64,000 nucleotides of DNA from positions 2,286,156 to 2,350,155 of the forward strand of contig JADILM010000002.1 in NCBI GenBank assembly GCA_016617785.1. The letters are read 5' to 3'. Positions 54,288 through 64,000 of the stretch are shown here, piece by piece. Position 1 is the first letter of the stretch, and every line of letters begins with the position of its first letter. The stretch comes from Sporobolomyces roseus (lineage: Eukaryota; Basidiomycota; Microbotryomycetes; Sporidiobolales; Sporidiobolaceae). Position numbers and translations under genes: made by a program. Below the pieces are notes generated by a model. The model was given only the letters and a program-made list of their open reading frames with translations. It was not told the origin of the DNA and ran no database searches.

Positions 54288-55937
54288 CTACTTCGCCTCT
54301 TGAGGAATCTCACAAACGACTACTTCCTTTGTAAAAGGACCTGTACGACGGGATTGTCTCGTGAAATCAGTTGTGCGAGCTCAAGTAGATTTCTGTTTCT
54401 TCGAGAGTTCGTTTTTTCGTTACCTGTCAACACTACTTGATCCCCATACCTCTCAACACTCGTCATACCTCTCAACACCCCATTACCTGAATAACTCAGT
54501 ACTAATCGAGTCTCGAATTGATGCCCATAACTATCTCACTCACTCTTTTCATCATCAGTTTCGATCATTGTTTCTCGATGGAGGAGAGAGAGGTGGACAT
54601 ACTATTTCTCATCACTTTCCGTTTCGAACACTTCATAGATCTCGATTGGAACTTTTGTAGTGGGATCGTGATCTCGGGATAAAAGAGAGAAGGAGAAGTA
54701 GTTGAGAAGTTTTGAGAGGGTTAAGACGGTTATTCGGAAAGGAGGGGTAGGAGAAAGGTGGATTGAAGAGATTGGTTGGTTTAGCTGTGCAGGGAAGCGA
54801 GGAAAGGGGTTTTTAGTGCGAGGAACATTTGGGAGGGAGAAGAAGGGAGAATGGGCAACGGAACCGAGATGATTTGTGGTAAAGGAAAGAGAGTCAAATC
54901 TGATTGGATCTCATAGGTTGTTATTTCACCTTTGTAGAGGGAGGCGGCAAAGAGAGTTGAGGAGTTCGGTTGTAGAGTAATACCTTGTGAAATGAAGCGA
55001 AAGAATTTGAGATCAGCTTGTCGAGTCTTGTCAATGCGTCAAGTATGCGAGAACGTGAGAGCTCACTAGTGGGAGAAGGGATCCCTTCGATAGCTACGAT
55101 GCAGTGAGCTTCTTCTCCTCCTCCCGAGAGAGATGCGTCGCAATGAATGATATCTGAAGATTCAGACCACAACCACTCGAACCTCCTCATCTGTGAATCA
55201 GTACCATTCTTTTGATCAGCTCATATTCCGTCAGCTTGGAACAGAGAGACAGGGAATGACTCACCCATTGAAACCTACGATTCCTTTCGTTCGTGAGATA
55301 AAAACTTTTTTCACCCTTCGCAATAATCCTTTTCGCATTTCTCACCAACTCATTCTTGACAATCCCAATCCATTCAGCGTGCAACTCGCTACTCCTCTTC
55401 GTCTCAAAGATCTCGACAACCCTGTTTGCATCCGAGTCTGATTCGTTCGAAATGACGAAGAGTGAGATCGTATCGTTATCTGAATGTACGTAGCCTGATA
55501 GCGAGAGGATATTGAGAGTTGGAGAGGTCGGACGGCGATTCGAGAGTTTTAGGATTGAATGCTTTTGAGAAGAGAAGGAAAAGAGGTTGAGAATTGGATC
55601 TTTCCGAGGGTGGACTCGAGTGGATGAGGTCGAGTCTTGTAAAGGGCATGCACTAAGCTCATTAGACCGTACTCGTTAAAGGAATTAGCTCAGAAGGATG
55701 GGGAAAGGAGGGAGATGGGGGAAATGTTGAGCGAAAGAAAGGGAGAGTGTTAACTCACAGGTAAGCTAATCCATTCGTATCGTCTATCCAACTATCTGAG
55801 CATCCTTTGAGACCTGGTATTCGATGGCAGGAGTCGAGATTGACTGAAGAGAGAGAAGAGAGACGGGATCGGAGCAATGCAAAGAGGATAGAGAGGATTG
55901 GGATAATGATCAATAGAGTCTTGTTCAGGAGACCCAT
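54288..55937 (-). CDS. Paraoxonase/arylesterase-like (PON-type beta-propeller) protein with N-terminal signal anchor
   Basis: Seven exons (55759-55937, 55265-55652, 55067-55190, 54865-54983, 54603-54784, 54424-54530, 54288-54340) join in phase to 383 residues, about the size of PON-family proteins. The N-terminus LLNKTLLIIIPILSILFALL is a signal anchor. Family landmarks in order are NLDSCHRIPGLKGCSDSWID, RVVEIFETKRSSELHAEWIG, KRIIAKGEKSFYLTNERNRR, a calcium-site-like NER, SITLQPNSSTLFAASLYKGE, VPIEIYEVFETESDEK, VLRGMTSVERYGDQVVLTG and the terminal PFTKEVVVCEIPQEA. Paraoxonases hydrolyse lactones and aryl esters using calcium; whether this protein does so is inference. The order matches the six-bladed propeller. 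The blade with the usual DN(I) motif is poorly conserved around residue 270. Confidence 0.8.
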
Positions 55938-56384
55938 ACGGAGGAATGAAGACGTGAGGGAGTGGAAAAGGGCGAGAAGGACAAAGTTGAATGATGAATC
56001 GAAAGAGTTTCGCAAAAAGACTCTCTTCAGGAACGCTACGACGAAGAAGATAGACGAGAAGAGCGATATTACAGTCGGATGATTCAAAGAAGCGAAAGAT
56101 AAAGGAAAGAATAGAGTGAAATGAACAAGGTCGAAAAAAGAGAGGAAAAATGTGTATAGACGAGTCAACAACGACGAGGAAGGGGAAGAGGGGAAGGTAT
56201 GTAACTCGTTGTCGCATGCGGATGTAGTGGAAATTGCTGTATAATGTAGAGGAGAGAGAGAGAGTGAAAAGAGAATAAAATGTCCATGTAGCGTAACTTA
56301 GCGAAACCTCTCATCCCTCGCTCCTCTCCATTCTATATCACCCTCCTTCCTTCGCTCCCTCCACCTCACTCACCTATCCTAAAT
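55938..56384. other. Intergenic region
   Basis: 447 bp with the promoter of the paraoxonase-like gene and 3' flank of the GPI gene. Open frames here are T/C- or A/G-rich and look like chance. A GA repeat lies at about 56253-56265. Confidence 0.35.
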
Positions 56385-57178
56385 CTAGAGCATCAACATC
56401 GCCGCGAATAATCCAACCATGACTCCACCACTCAACTTGATCATTTCCGCACCATTCGCAAACACACTAGATTGTTTAGTTTGACTAGGGAATGGAGCTC
56501 CAGCCACTACTCCAGTTGCTGATTGAACCATTTCAGAAGTCGAGGAGGTCGAGGAAGCTACTCCGCCGTCGATTGGGAGTGAAGTAGTCGATGCGAATAC
56601 TTCGGTTGAGGAAGTAGTAGTAGTGGGAAGTAATTCAGAGGTGGTCGAGGTTAGTTCGGATGTAGTTGTCGATGATGATGAAGTGAGAGCTCCAGCGGTT
56701 GAAGCGCAATAAGTTGAGAGATCTACATTCAATTTCGAGAGGTGAGTTGAGTGATTTTTGTGGAGGAAGGGAGGGGCTTACCTCCGGGAGCTGCGGTTGC
56801 GATAGCTGCGTTTGTAGTATCACCTTGTTCGTTCAATGTGTTTGCCATACATCCAGTACAAGCGTTGAAATTGGCGACGAAATCGGCTGCACAAGTACAC
56901 TGTTGATAATCCGGGGTCAAGTCGTTCGCTAATGGACATTGCTGCGTTTCACTTCATTTGGATCAGTACGAGCTCGGTGTGAGGGTAGGGAGAGAGTAGG
57001 GAGAGCTCACTTGGAAAGCTTGTTGCCAGGGAGTACAGAGTGAAACGCACGCTTCAGGAATTACTACTGCTAATTGATTCATTTGGGTAGAGATCTCGGT
57101 CGCGGTTTGAGCGGAAACTGAGGTTGTGATTGCCATGATGGCGAGTCCGGAAACGAGGAGAGATCGAGTTGAGAACAT
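56385..57178 (-). CDS. GPI-anchored eight-cysteine secreted protein
   Basis: Start ATG at 57178 gives a signal peptide (MFSTRSLLVSGLAIMAITTS, cleavage probably after VSA). The mature N-terminal part has eight cysteines over about 120 residues (EACVSLCTPWQQ, QQCPLANDL, QCTCAADF, ACTGCMAN, and STYCAS), similar in number to CFEM-type domains though the spacing is not a clear match. A long Ser/Thr-rich stalk follows, then SVFANGAEMIKLSGGVMVGL and FAAMLML, a GPI attachment signal with a likely omega site at NGA. Three exons. A structural or surface-adhesion role is inference. It diverges from HIR1 across about 680 bp. Confidence 0.8.
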
Positions 57179-57798
57179 TTGAGAACTGATAGATTGTTGG
57201 ACGAAAAGAGGAAGGGGGAGGGGGCGAATTTGAAGTTGAGCTAAGAGCGCGGGAGGAGCATGGAGAGTAATCTGGTTAGTGTCTGGATACTGTGAAGAGT
57301 AGTTGGATTACTCACAGGGTTGATAGGAGGGTTAGGAGGAGGAAATGAGAGGAACCGGGGGTTGAAAGACTAATCTGAAATCGGCGATTCTTTCGAGACT
57401 TGAATCGATAAGAGTCGCTTGAGAGTGATCTATAGAAGGTGTTGGAGTGGTATAGGTCTAGTTTGAGCTGTTCTGCGGTGAAGGGAAGAGAGGAAGAGAG
57501 TCCGTTTCTCTTTTCTCTCGGCTCGTCTGGAAGTGACAACAAAAAGTAAAATCTGTTTGGAGGCTGAGCGTACTTCTTATGCTCTATTAATCCCCTTAGT
57601 ACAAGCGAAAGTCTATCAAAAGAAGTTGTTGAATTGTTTTCCACTTCGAATGAGTCGCGTTTCTCTCCCTCTCTCTCCCTGACCGTCCACTCTCGCTGCT
57701 CCTAAACACCTCACAAGAGCAATAACAAGCTAGTTTACAACTCACTAGAGCCCACAGAGCGGTTCCCCTTTCCCCCCTCCTCTTTCTCTCCACCTCTT

Positions 57799-57838
<40 letters not shown>

Positions 57839-57856
57839 CTCCCCTCAACGAAAGAA
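57179..57856. promoter_or_regulatory. Long divergent intergenic region GPI gene / HIR1
   Basis: 678 bp, among the longer spacers here. It contains a perfect CT microsatellite immediately before the HIR1 start, probably in its 5' UTR or core promoter. No other element assigned. Confidence 0.45.
57804..57836. repeat. CT dinucleotide microsatellite
   Basis: About 33 bases of uninterrupted CT repeats, ending 20 bases before the HIR1 start codon. Length is likely variable between strains. Confidence 0.9.
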
Positions 57857-60800
57857 ATGCATTTAATCAAACCTTCATGGATCCTACATCGGGATGAAAC
57901 GCGTCAAACGAAACCTTGGATGACTCTTTACGCTTTAGACGTTCATCCAGATGGAACTAGAATCGCTACGGGTGGATTGGATAGTGTCATTAGGATTTGG
58001 AATGTCGCTCCTGTCATTGACAAGGAGAGGGAGGAACAAGGCGAAGAGAAATGTCCGAGATTGTTGTGTACTCTCACAAGTCATACTGGTAAGTTTCCGA
58101 TTCTCTTTTCGCATGAGTTTGGAGAGTGAGCTGATGAGAGTGGGAGAGACGATAAGGTGCGGTAATGACTTTGAAATGGAGTAATGCTGGAATTTTTTTG
58201 GCGAGTGGTGCGGATGATGGAGCAGTTTTGGTTTGGACTCTCGATGGGTGCGAAAAAACCTTTTCTTTTCTCTTCTTTCCTCCCTTTCGCTTTGAGCTGA
58301 GCTGACTCGCACACTCGAATGACGAGGATATAGCGCAAAGGGAGGTAAAGTTTGGGGATCTGATACTGCAAACATTGAGAATTGGAAAGCTACGAGAAGA
58401 TTAGTCGGTCATCAATCTGGTACGTTACTCTCTCGAACTCTTCTCTGCTACGTGTGCTGATAGTTCCTTTTCGTCGTTGTAGATGTCGCAAACGTCGCTT
58501 GGAGTCCGGATGATAGTTATCTCGCTTCAGTTGGGTTGGATAATCAAGTTTTGATTTGGTCAGGAACAAACTTTGGTTCGTCTTCTTCCTTCTTTCCGTT
58601 GCAATATTCTACCTCACTAATCCACTTTCATGACGATAGAGCTCGTGAGGAAGTTATCTGGTCATTTGGGATTCGTGAAAGGAGTCGTGTTCGATCCGGT
58701 TGGACAATACCTAGCGACTCAATCGGATGACAACACGATGAAGATTTGGAGGACTGGTGATTGGGGATTGGAGAGGAGTATCGAGAGTGCTTTCGAGGAT
58801 GCTCCGAAGAGTAACATCACGAGACCTGCGTGAGTTCACCTTCTCTCTCGAATCGACGAAATGGAGATGGAAACTGATTCGTAATGGTTGAGAGTGTTCA
58901 CAGATGGAGTCCCGATGGAGCTCATATTGTTACCCCAAACTCGATGAATGGACCCGTGTTTGTTGCGGGAGTGATTAGGAGGAAAGACGTGAAAACTGGA
59001 GAAGGATGGGATTTAGCGAGTTCATTGATCGGTCATCCAGATATCGTTCAAGTGACTGTACGCAATCCCTTCACTCTCTAACTATCTCGAGCTGACGAGA
59101 GTGAGCCCTTTCTGTAGTCTTACAATCCTCTACTCTTCCTTCGGGATTCGACTGCACCTCCTTCACTCGCCAATATCACTACGCTAGTCGCCATTTCAGC
59201 TAGGAGTTCGATATCATTGTGGTTCAGTGATATGAGTCATCCTTTCGTCGTGTTGGAGGAAGTGTTTGATCGAGATGTGTTGGATATGAGTTGGTGAGTT
59301 TCTCTCTTCGCTTTTTGTTCTTATTCGCGCTGATCCATTCTCTCATCTAGGTCAAAGGATGGTACTCAACTTTGGGCATGTTCATCAGATGGACAAGTCT
59401 CGGTTGCTTCCTTCACTCTCGACGAATTCCCTTCCCTCGTTCCTTCAAGCGCTCGATTCGGTATTCTCTCAGCTCACGGAGTCGCTCCTCGATTACTTGC
59501 ACCTACCTCTCGACCACTCTCAGCGATGAACGGGAACGGAGCGGGTACGAGCGACCAGCCTAACAAGCTAGTAGCGAGGAAAGGACCGAATGCGAAACGA
59601 CCCCGAGTCGCTGTTGCTCCTCTCGTTCAACCTCAACCGATTCAACCTGTCGCTGTCAATCCCGCATTTGCGAACGCTCCAGTCTTTGACGCACCTCCTC
59701 CTTCTATCATGAATGGAAACGCTTTCGCATCAACTTCATCCGCTCAATATCCTCAAATCCTTCCTCAACAACAAGCTTACCCTCTTCCCACTACTTTCTC
59801 CAACGGTGCAGCACCTCATCAATCTCCCTCTCGAAAACGAAAAGCCTCAATTCAACCCCTTCAAGAAGATCCGAATTCTTATCGACTTTTACCTCCTTGG
59901 GCAATTCCTCCAGCTGGTGAACTTCCAGGATACGGTGCAGATCGACTCTCACCTTTCGACTATCGATTGAAGGGACATACTTTGGTTGGGAGTGAGGGAG
60001 GAGGAGAGAAGGAAACGGTCGTGTTGGCTCCGAGTTATTGCTTGAGAGATCGTCAAGTTGGGTTCAAAGTTACGAATCGATTACCGGAGGGAGAGGTACC
60101 CAAGAGGGGAATGGAACGAGTACTGGAGGTACCGGAAGTGAGGAGCTTTGGGAGATTGAACGTCGAGGATTCGGAATTGAAAGATACTTTGGAATTTAGG
60201 AATTTGAATCAAGGTGAACGTGAGTTTGAATCTCTTTCACTTCTAGGTTAGTTTGAGCTGATTCAATTCTTTGCGATCAGGTAAAGGTCAAGCGGAAGTG
60301 AGAGTTACGACGACGAAGAAAACGCTTTGGACTGATTATTTACCGAATTGGGTTATCGCTTGTGCTGGATCTCAATACTTTACTGCTGTTGGGTGCGAGG
60401 ATGGAAGTCTGATCACTTGGTCTCCTGCTGGAAGAAGGTGTGTTACCTCTCTTTCGTCTTGGTTCTCTTTTCGTCAATCTCGCAGCTCGAGCTGATCAGA
60501 TCCGGTTTACTCGCAAATAGATTGATGCCTACTCTCATCCTCGACTCGCCTCTCTCCTTCCTCGTTGCTGAAGGAACTTTCCTCCTCGGTCTCACTGCTC
60601 TCGGTACCCTCACCGTTTGGAACCTTTCACCTACGATTCCTCGACCTCGCTCAATCTACCCTCCTCTCAATATCTCTTCACTACTCTCTTCCTCCTCTTC
60701 ATCGAAACATCCGAACCCTTCAATCACTTCTTCTTCACTCCTTCCAAATGGAACTCCTCTCATCGCTCTCTCCTCCGGTTCGACTTTCTCCTACGACTCT

Positions 60801-61507
60801 GATCTCTCAAGTTGGACAAGGGTATGCGAACCATGGTGGTCGAAATCAGATGCTTGGGAAGGGAGGAGAGGAAGGAATGCAAACGCTTCGAGTGCAGTCG
60901 GGAGAGGGATTATTCGAGGAATCGAAGGAGCGGTCAACGATATCGTGGTCGATGAGAAATCGAAGGGACCGGAAGAGGATGCTGAGATGTCGAGTGGATC
61001 TTCTTCGACACTTCAAGGTGAACCTTCGACTCCTCAAGGTACTTTGAAGGAATTCTCGATCGCTCTCACTCTCGCACATCTCGAGACGAGGTTGAGGTCG
61101 GCGGTTTCTCTCGACTCTCCCTCGGAATACAAGACTTCTCTGTTGACTTATACGAGGGAGTTGGCGAAAGAAGGATTGAGGAGTAAAGCAGAGGAATTGG
61201 TCAAGGAAATGTTGGGTCCAATCTACAAGTGAGTGTACTCTCTTTCTGGCTCTGATTGATGGAGCTGATCATAGTTCTGGGATGATAGTAAACCTGGAAG
61301 GAATGTCGAGGAGGAATGGAGTCCTACGATTCTCGGACTTTCGAAACGAGATCTTTTGAAAGATGTTTTGCGAGAACTCGGTACGTTCATTCTCTCCTTT
61401 TTGGGAGTTTGTCACTGACTCCTCTCAATCATGTAGGTAAGGATCGAGTAACGAAAGTGCTTGCGGACGAGTATCAGAAGATTCTCAAGGATATCTCATC
61501 AGCTTGA
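57857..61507 (+). CDS. HIR1: HIRA/Hir1-type histone chaperone subunit
   Basis: Hir1 is the WD40 subunit of the HIR complex that deposits H3-H4 outside replication and represses histone genes. The start at 57857 gives MHLIKPSWILHRDETRQTKP, matching the family. WD repeats run through about residue 420: LYALDVHPDGTRIATGGLDS, HTGAVMTLKWSNAGIFLASG, VGHQSDVANVAWSPDDSYLA, LSGHLGFVKGVVFDPVGQYL, GHPDIVQVTSYNPLLF and MSWSKDGTQLWACSSDGQVS. A disordered linker has RKGPNAKRPRV (basic) and PSRKRKASIQP, near the B-domain. The C-terminal Hira domain has WTDYLPNWVIACAGSQYFTA, CEDGSLITWSPAGRR, LVAEGTFLLGLTALGTLTVW, and a helical end (LTYTRELAKEGLRSKAEELV, KDLLKDVLRELG-like). About ten introns; stop at 61507. 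Confidence 0.94.
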
Positions 61508-61735
61508 ATTCGCGGTTTCGGAAAGTAGTGCTGTTGTTCTTTCTCTCTTTCAGATTGAAAAGGTGTTGTAAAGCTTTCTCTCTCACTCTCAGTCTTTCAT
61601 ATGATTCATGTGAGAATAAGCGAGTCGGGATGTCTAGCAAGTTGATGAGGAAGGGAAGTCTAATGAGAAATGACCATGAATCAAAGAAAGAATGGAGAGG
61701 GGAAATGAAGGGGAAAGACGGAGAAGAAGGATCTA
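61508..61735. other. Convergent spacer HIR1 / telomere-proximal gene
   Basis: 228 bp; no gene seen. Confidence 0.3.
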
Positions 61736-62959
61736 TCAGGATGCGCGTTCAGTATCTAGTTCCGGAGGTGAAGACTTGTCTTGCGACGGGTTGAAACTTT
61801 GAAAGGGAGCTCTGCGAGTGCGCTCGATGGTGACTTGAAGCGGGAGGAGGTCGGAGTGATCCGGGAGGTGAGTGAGAGCGAGGACGGGATGCTTCGTAAC
61901 GAGGAACCGGCTGGTATCGAAAAGTTGTTTAGCTTGGAACGAGATTCGAGCAAGCGAAAACGAACGCACCTCGAGATACATCTGATGAATGAGTGAATGG
62001 GGACTCAGTTCCGGATTGAATCGTCCACTAGGATGCTCAAGAAGCTATAAAGTGTTGAAGTATGAGCGCGAGATCATATAGAGCTTGAAAGAAGTGAAAA
62101 ACGAACGGTCTTTTCTCGATTCGTAATCGCAACGAGAACCTTCGCCAGAGCGGTTTCGATCTTGTACCAGCGGAAACGGTCTCGATAGTTACGATCAGGG
62201 TCTCTGGGATCCGTTTCGAGAGATTGAGTGAGCTCGTTGGCCCACGTATCGAGACTCAAAATTGGCCTTTCTCCGTTGTTGTCGGCTTCTTGCACAATCG
62301 AGCGTAGTTTCTGGTGCAAGAGCTGCTTGTGGACAGTCACTACATTCTGCGGAGGTGACAGACCGAGCTCGCGCTCAGTAATCTACGAAAGAAGGGGAGG
62401 AAACAACTGACTCGCAAATCGAGCTCTTCAACAATTGATTCAACGGTGTAAGGTCCGTCAATCTCGTTGTGCGCGTTGACGATCTGAGAGCACAATTCAA
62501 GTCTCAGCTTGGCAAGGATCAGCGGACAGGAATGAGACTGACAGGAGCTTGATCGTGCACAAACTCTTTGATGCTGATCAACAATTTCCTTATTTGTCTC
62601 CAATTCTCTTCGTCAATGAGGTTCCAGCCTGAGTCAGCCTCGAGCGTCTTTAGTAATTTGGCTCTCCATGCTTTCAACACTTCTTGATTGTCTCCGTTGG
62701 ATCGCGCCTCCTGAACGATAGAATTGACTCGTTTGACAAGCTCCTGCTCGCGACCTTCCAGTATCTCGTCCTCTTCAGCCTGTAATCCTGCAAAGATTGA
62801 ACGACGGTGACGTTCCTCCGCCTCGCGATGCTGCAGTTCCGCTAAAGGGTCTCTTATAGGATGAGCGGAATAGCGAGGACTCGAGTGATAGCGAGGGAGT
62901 GTATCGTCTCCGAAAGTGTCGGTCCGAGGAAGCTGGAATGGATGCAGATGGTCGGGCAT
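61736..62959 (-). CDS. Telomere-proximal unrecognised protein, possibly a divergent relative of the microexon family
   Basis: Start ATG at 62959 (MPDHLHPFQLPRTDTFGDDT). Exons 62543-62959, 62412-62507, 62107-62346, then a probable 16-base exon 61966-61981 (MYLEV plus one base) and 61736-61932 give 321 residues in continuous phase. The first intron is only 35 nt. Two internal repeats of about 65 residues are visible: VNSIVQEARSNGDNQEVLKA with LLKTLEAD, and LRSIVQEADNNGERPILSLD with LTQSLETD. The microexon and the segment after it (LFDTSRFLVTKHP) recall MSARA and IETWK in the other two family genes, but similarity is weak. Ending at 62074 without the last two exons is the alternative. Function unknown. 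It is the last gene before the telomere. Confidence 0.45.
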
Positions 62960-63941
62960 GAGTAGCGTGAAGAGAAGAACGAAAGGAGTCGTTCGTTGCA
63001 GGTTCGCCTGCAATCCGACAGCCGAGCTCCGAACAGTCCGCGGTCTTGTACGCCTCGGCGGAAGTTTCGGGAGTAGGCTGAGCGGATCAGCATCTTCCTA
63101 GCCGGGGAACGACGCAGAGAAACAAACAAGAAACGAACGCCGGGACCGAAACGAACGAAATCATCGAGGCGCACGAAGCGAGAACGACGGGAACATCGAG
63201 CGGACGCATCAGCACCCCACTTAGACACGTCCTACTTTGGGTGGAGAAGCGAAACGAGCCTAACGAGGCGGATCTGGCGAAAAGTGAATCGAAAGTAGAG
63301 GAGAGAATGAATCATGATGAAGCGACACTCTGTGAGGATTCTGGTACAGTCGAAAGGTCGTTAGAAGTATACCTCGATGTCTTTCAAAGGCTCTTCAACC
63401 ATGTAGCTGGTTCAGAGAGCGAATGATCAGTCTAAGGGGAAAGAAGGGGCAAGAATGGCGACGAACGCACAGCGGGACGAGGGACTGCGTCTACGATATC
63501 ATGGAGCTTATATATCTACTCCGACTAGCTCTAGAGCTCCCAAGCAGAAGAAGAGTGAGTGGTAGAGGTTCGAGAAACAATTTCTTGACTTCCTACACTT
63601 CCTTGCTATCACCTAACCAGTCGCAAAAGAGCTATAGCTCACGACGCTAGCTCAGGCAATACTCCAGGAGCAGCCCCGACTCGTCTCTCGCTCTTCCAGC
63701 CCACTTTCCATCCCAACTTCAACTCGCTCATCTTTCAAGCTTCTACTCTGTTCTCGAATTCTACAGCTACACTAGGGATCATGAAGGTGGATATCGCTTA
63801 GTGGAGACGGTACTTTCAGAGGCTCAGGTCTCGTGGTGATGGAATTGTTTAGCTGAAAAGGAGTTCTACTTTGGGTGAGTAAAGCCTCTCTCCCCTCCAC
63901 TCTCTTGATGTGGGAAGCACCTAGAGGGCAAGCGGGGTGTC
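62960..63941. other. Subtelomeric region without a supported gene
   Basis: About 980 bp between the last gene and the telomere. Short open frames (for example 63241-63426, 61 codons) have no recognisable features. I do not see Y'-like or other tandem subtelomeric repeats. Confidence 0.5.
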
Positions 63942-64000
63942 TTAGGGTTAGGGTTAGGGTTAGGGGTTTAGGGTTAGGGTTAGGGTTAGGGTTAGGGTTA
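63942..64000 (+). repeat. Telomere repeats (TTAGGG)n at chromosome end
   Basis: Three exact TTAGGG units, then a variant pair (TTAGGGG followed by TTTAGGG), then four exact units and a partial TTA at the end of the window. The G-rich strand runs 5' to 3' towards the window end, as expected of a right-hand chromosome terminus. The array is cut by the end of the sequence, so its length is unknown. Confidence 0.97.

Noticed and set aside
55755..56217. Long hydrophobic minus-strand frames overlapping the start of the paraoxonase-like gene
   Set aside because: Different frames from the well-supported exon 1; T/C-rich strand composition makes such frames by chance.
57804..57836. CT run as a hairpin or terminator
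   Set aside because: A plain dinucleotide repeat with no dyad symmetry; typical pyrimidine tract of a fungal 5' region.
63241..63426. 61-codon frame in the subtelomere as a gene
   Set aside because: Short, no introns or features, and no neighbouring evidence of transcription.
1..64000. Transposons, tRNA genes or a biosynthetic gene cluster
   Set aside because: I looked for reverse transcriptase and transposase motifs, long terminal or inverted repeats, tRNA B-box sequence and clustered pathway enzymes, and found none I could support by eye.

Overview
This is the right-hand end of a fungal chromosome, most likely from a basidiomycete yeast or related Pucciniomycotina-type fungus. The last 59 bases are TTAGGG telomere repeats on the G-rich strand, running off the 3' end. 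The genes are typically eukaryotic: many short introns (mostly 50-110 nt, GTRNGT donors, a CTGAY-like branch site, YAG acceptors), close packing, and products of a free-living fungus. The species assignment is inference; I see no marker gene that fixes it. No tRNA, rRNA, CRISPR array or transposon could be supported.

Layout. 0-5 kb: three minus-strand copies of an F-box-like/LRR-like gene family (the first cut by the window edge). 5-24 kb: conserved genes, namely V-ATPase subunit D, SAR1, a triose-phosphate/nucleotide-sugar-type transporter, a CAP10-like (GT90) glycosyltransferase, a tandem pair of single-pass membrane proteins, RSA4, FCF1, a GT64-like glycosyltransferase and a GPI-anchored protein. 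25-28 kb: two more F-box-like copies, now on the plus strand. 28-31 kb: two unrecognised proteins. 31-44 kb: CDC20, a disordered protein, REX3, OCA1, and two members of an unrecognised family. 45-62 kb: derlin, a small membrane protein, Tudor-SN, a sphingoid base kinase, a paraoxonase-like esterase, a second GPI protein and HIR1. 62-64 kb: one more unrecognised gene, then about 1 kb without a convincing gene, then the telomere.

How the genes relate. Most conserved genes are unconnected housekeeping functions: secretory pathway (SAR1, derlin, transporter, glycosyltransferases), ribosome assembly (RSA4, FCF1), cell cycle (CDC20), RNA metabolism (REX3, Tudor-SN) and chromatin (HIR1). The accessory content is lineage-specific families: the five F-box-like copies, the membrane-protein pair, and the family at 36.3-38.2 kb and 41.7-44.6 kb (perhaps also 61.7-63.0 kb).

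The three most interesting observations are: (1) the unrecognised family, whose members share a 15-nt microexon in a phase-0 frame, one gene having a duplicated domain and two copies of the microexon; (2) the membrane-protein pair, in both of which the only plausible start codon is split by an intron as AT^G; (3) two F-box-like copies in which sequence that is coding in their paralogs lies inside a 59-nt intron. All gene models were spliced by hand from sequence, and exon boundaries are predictions.
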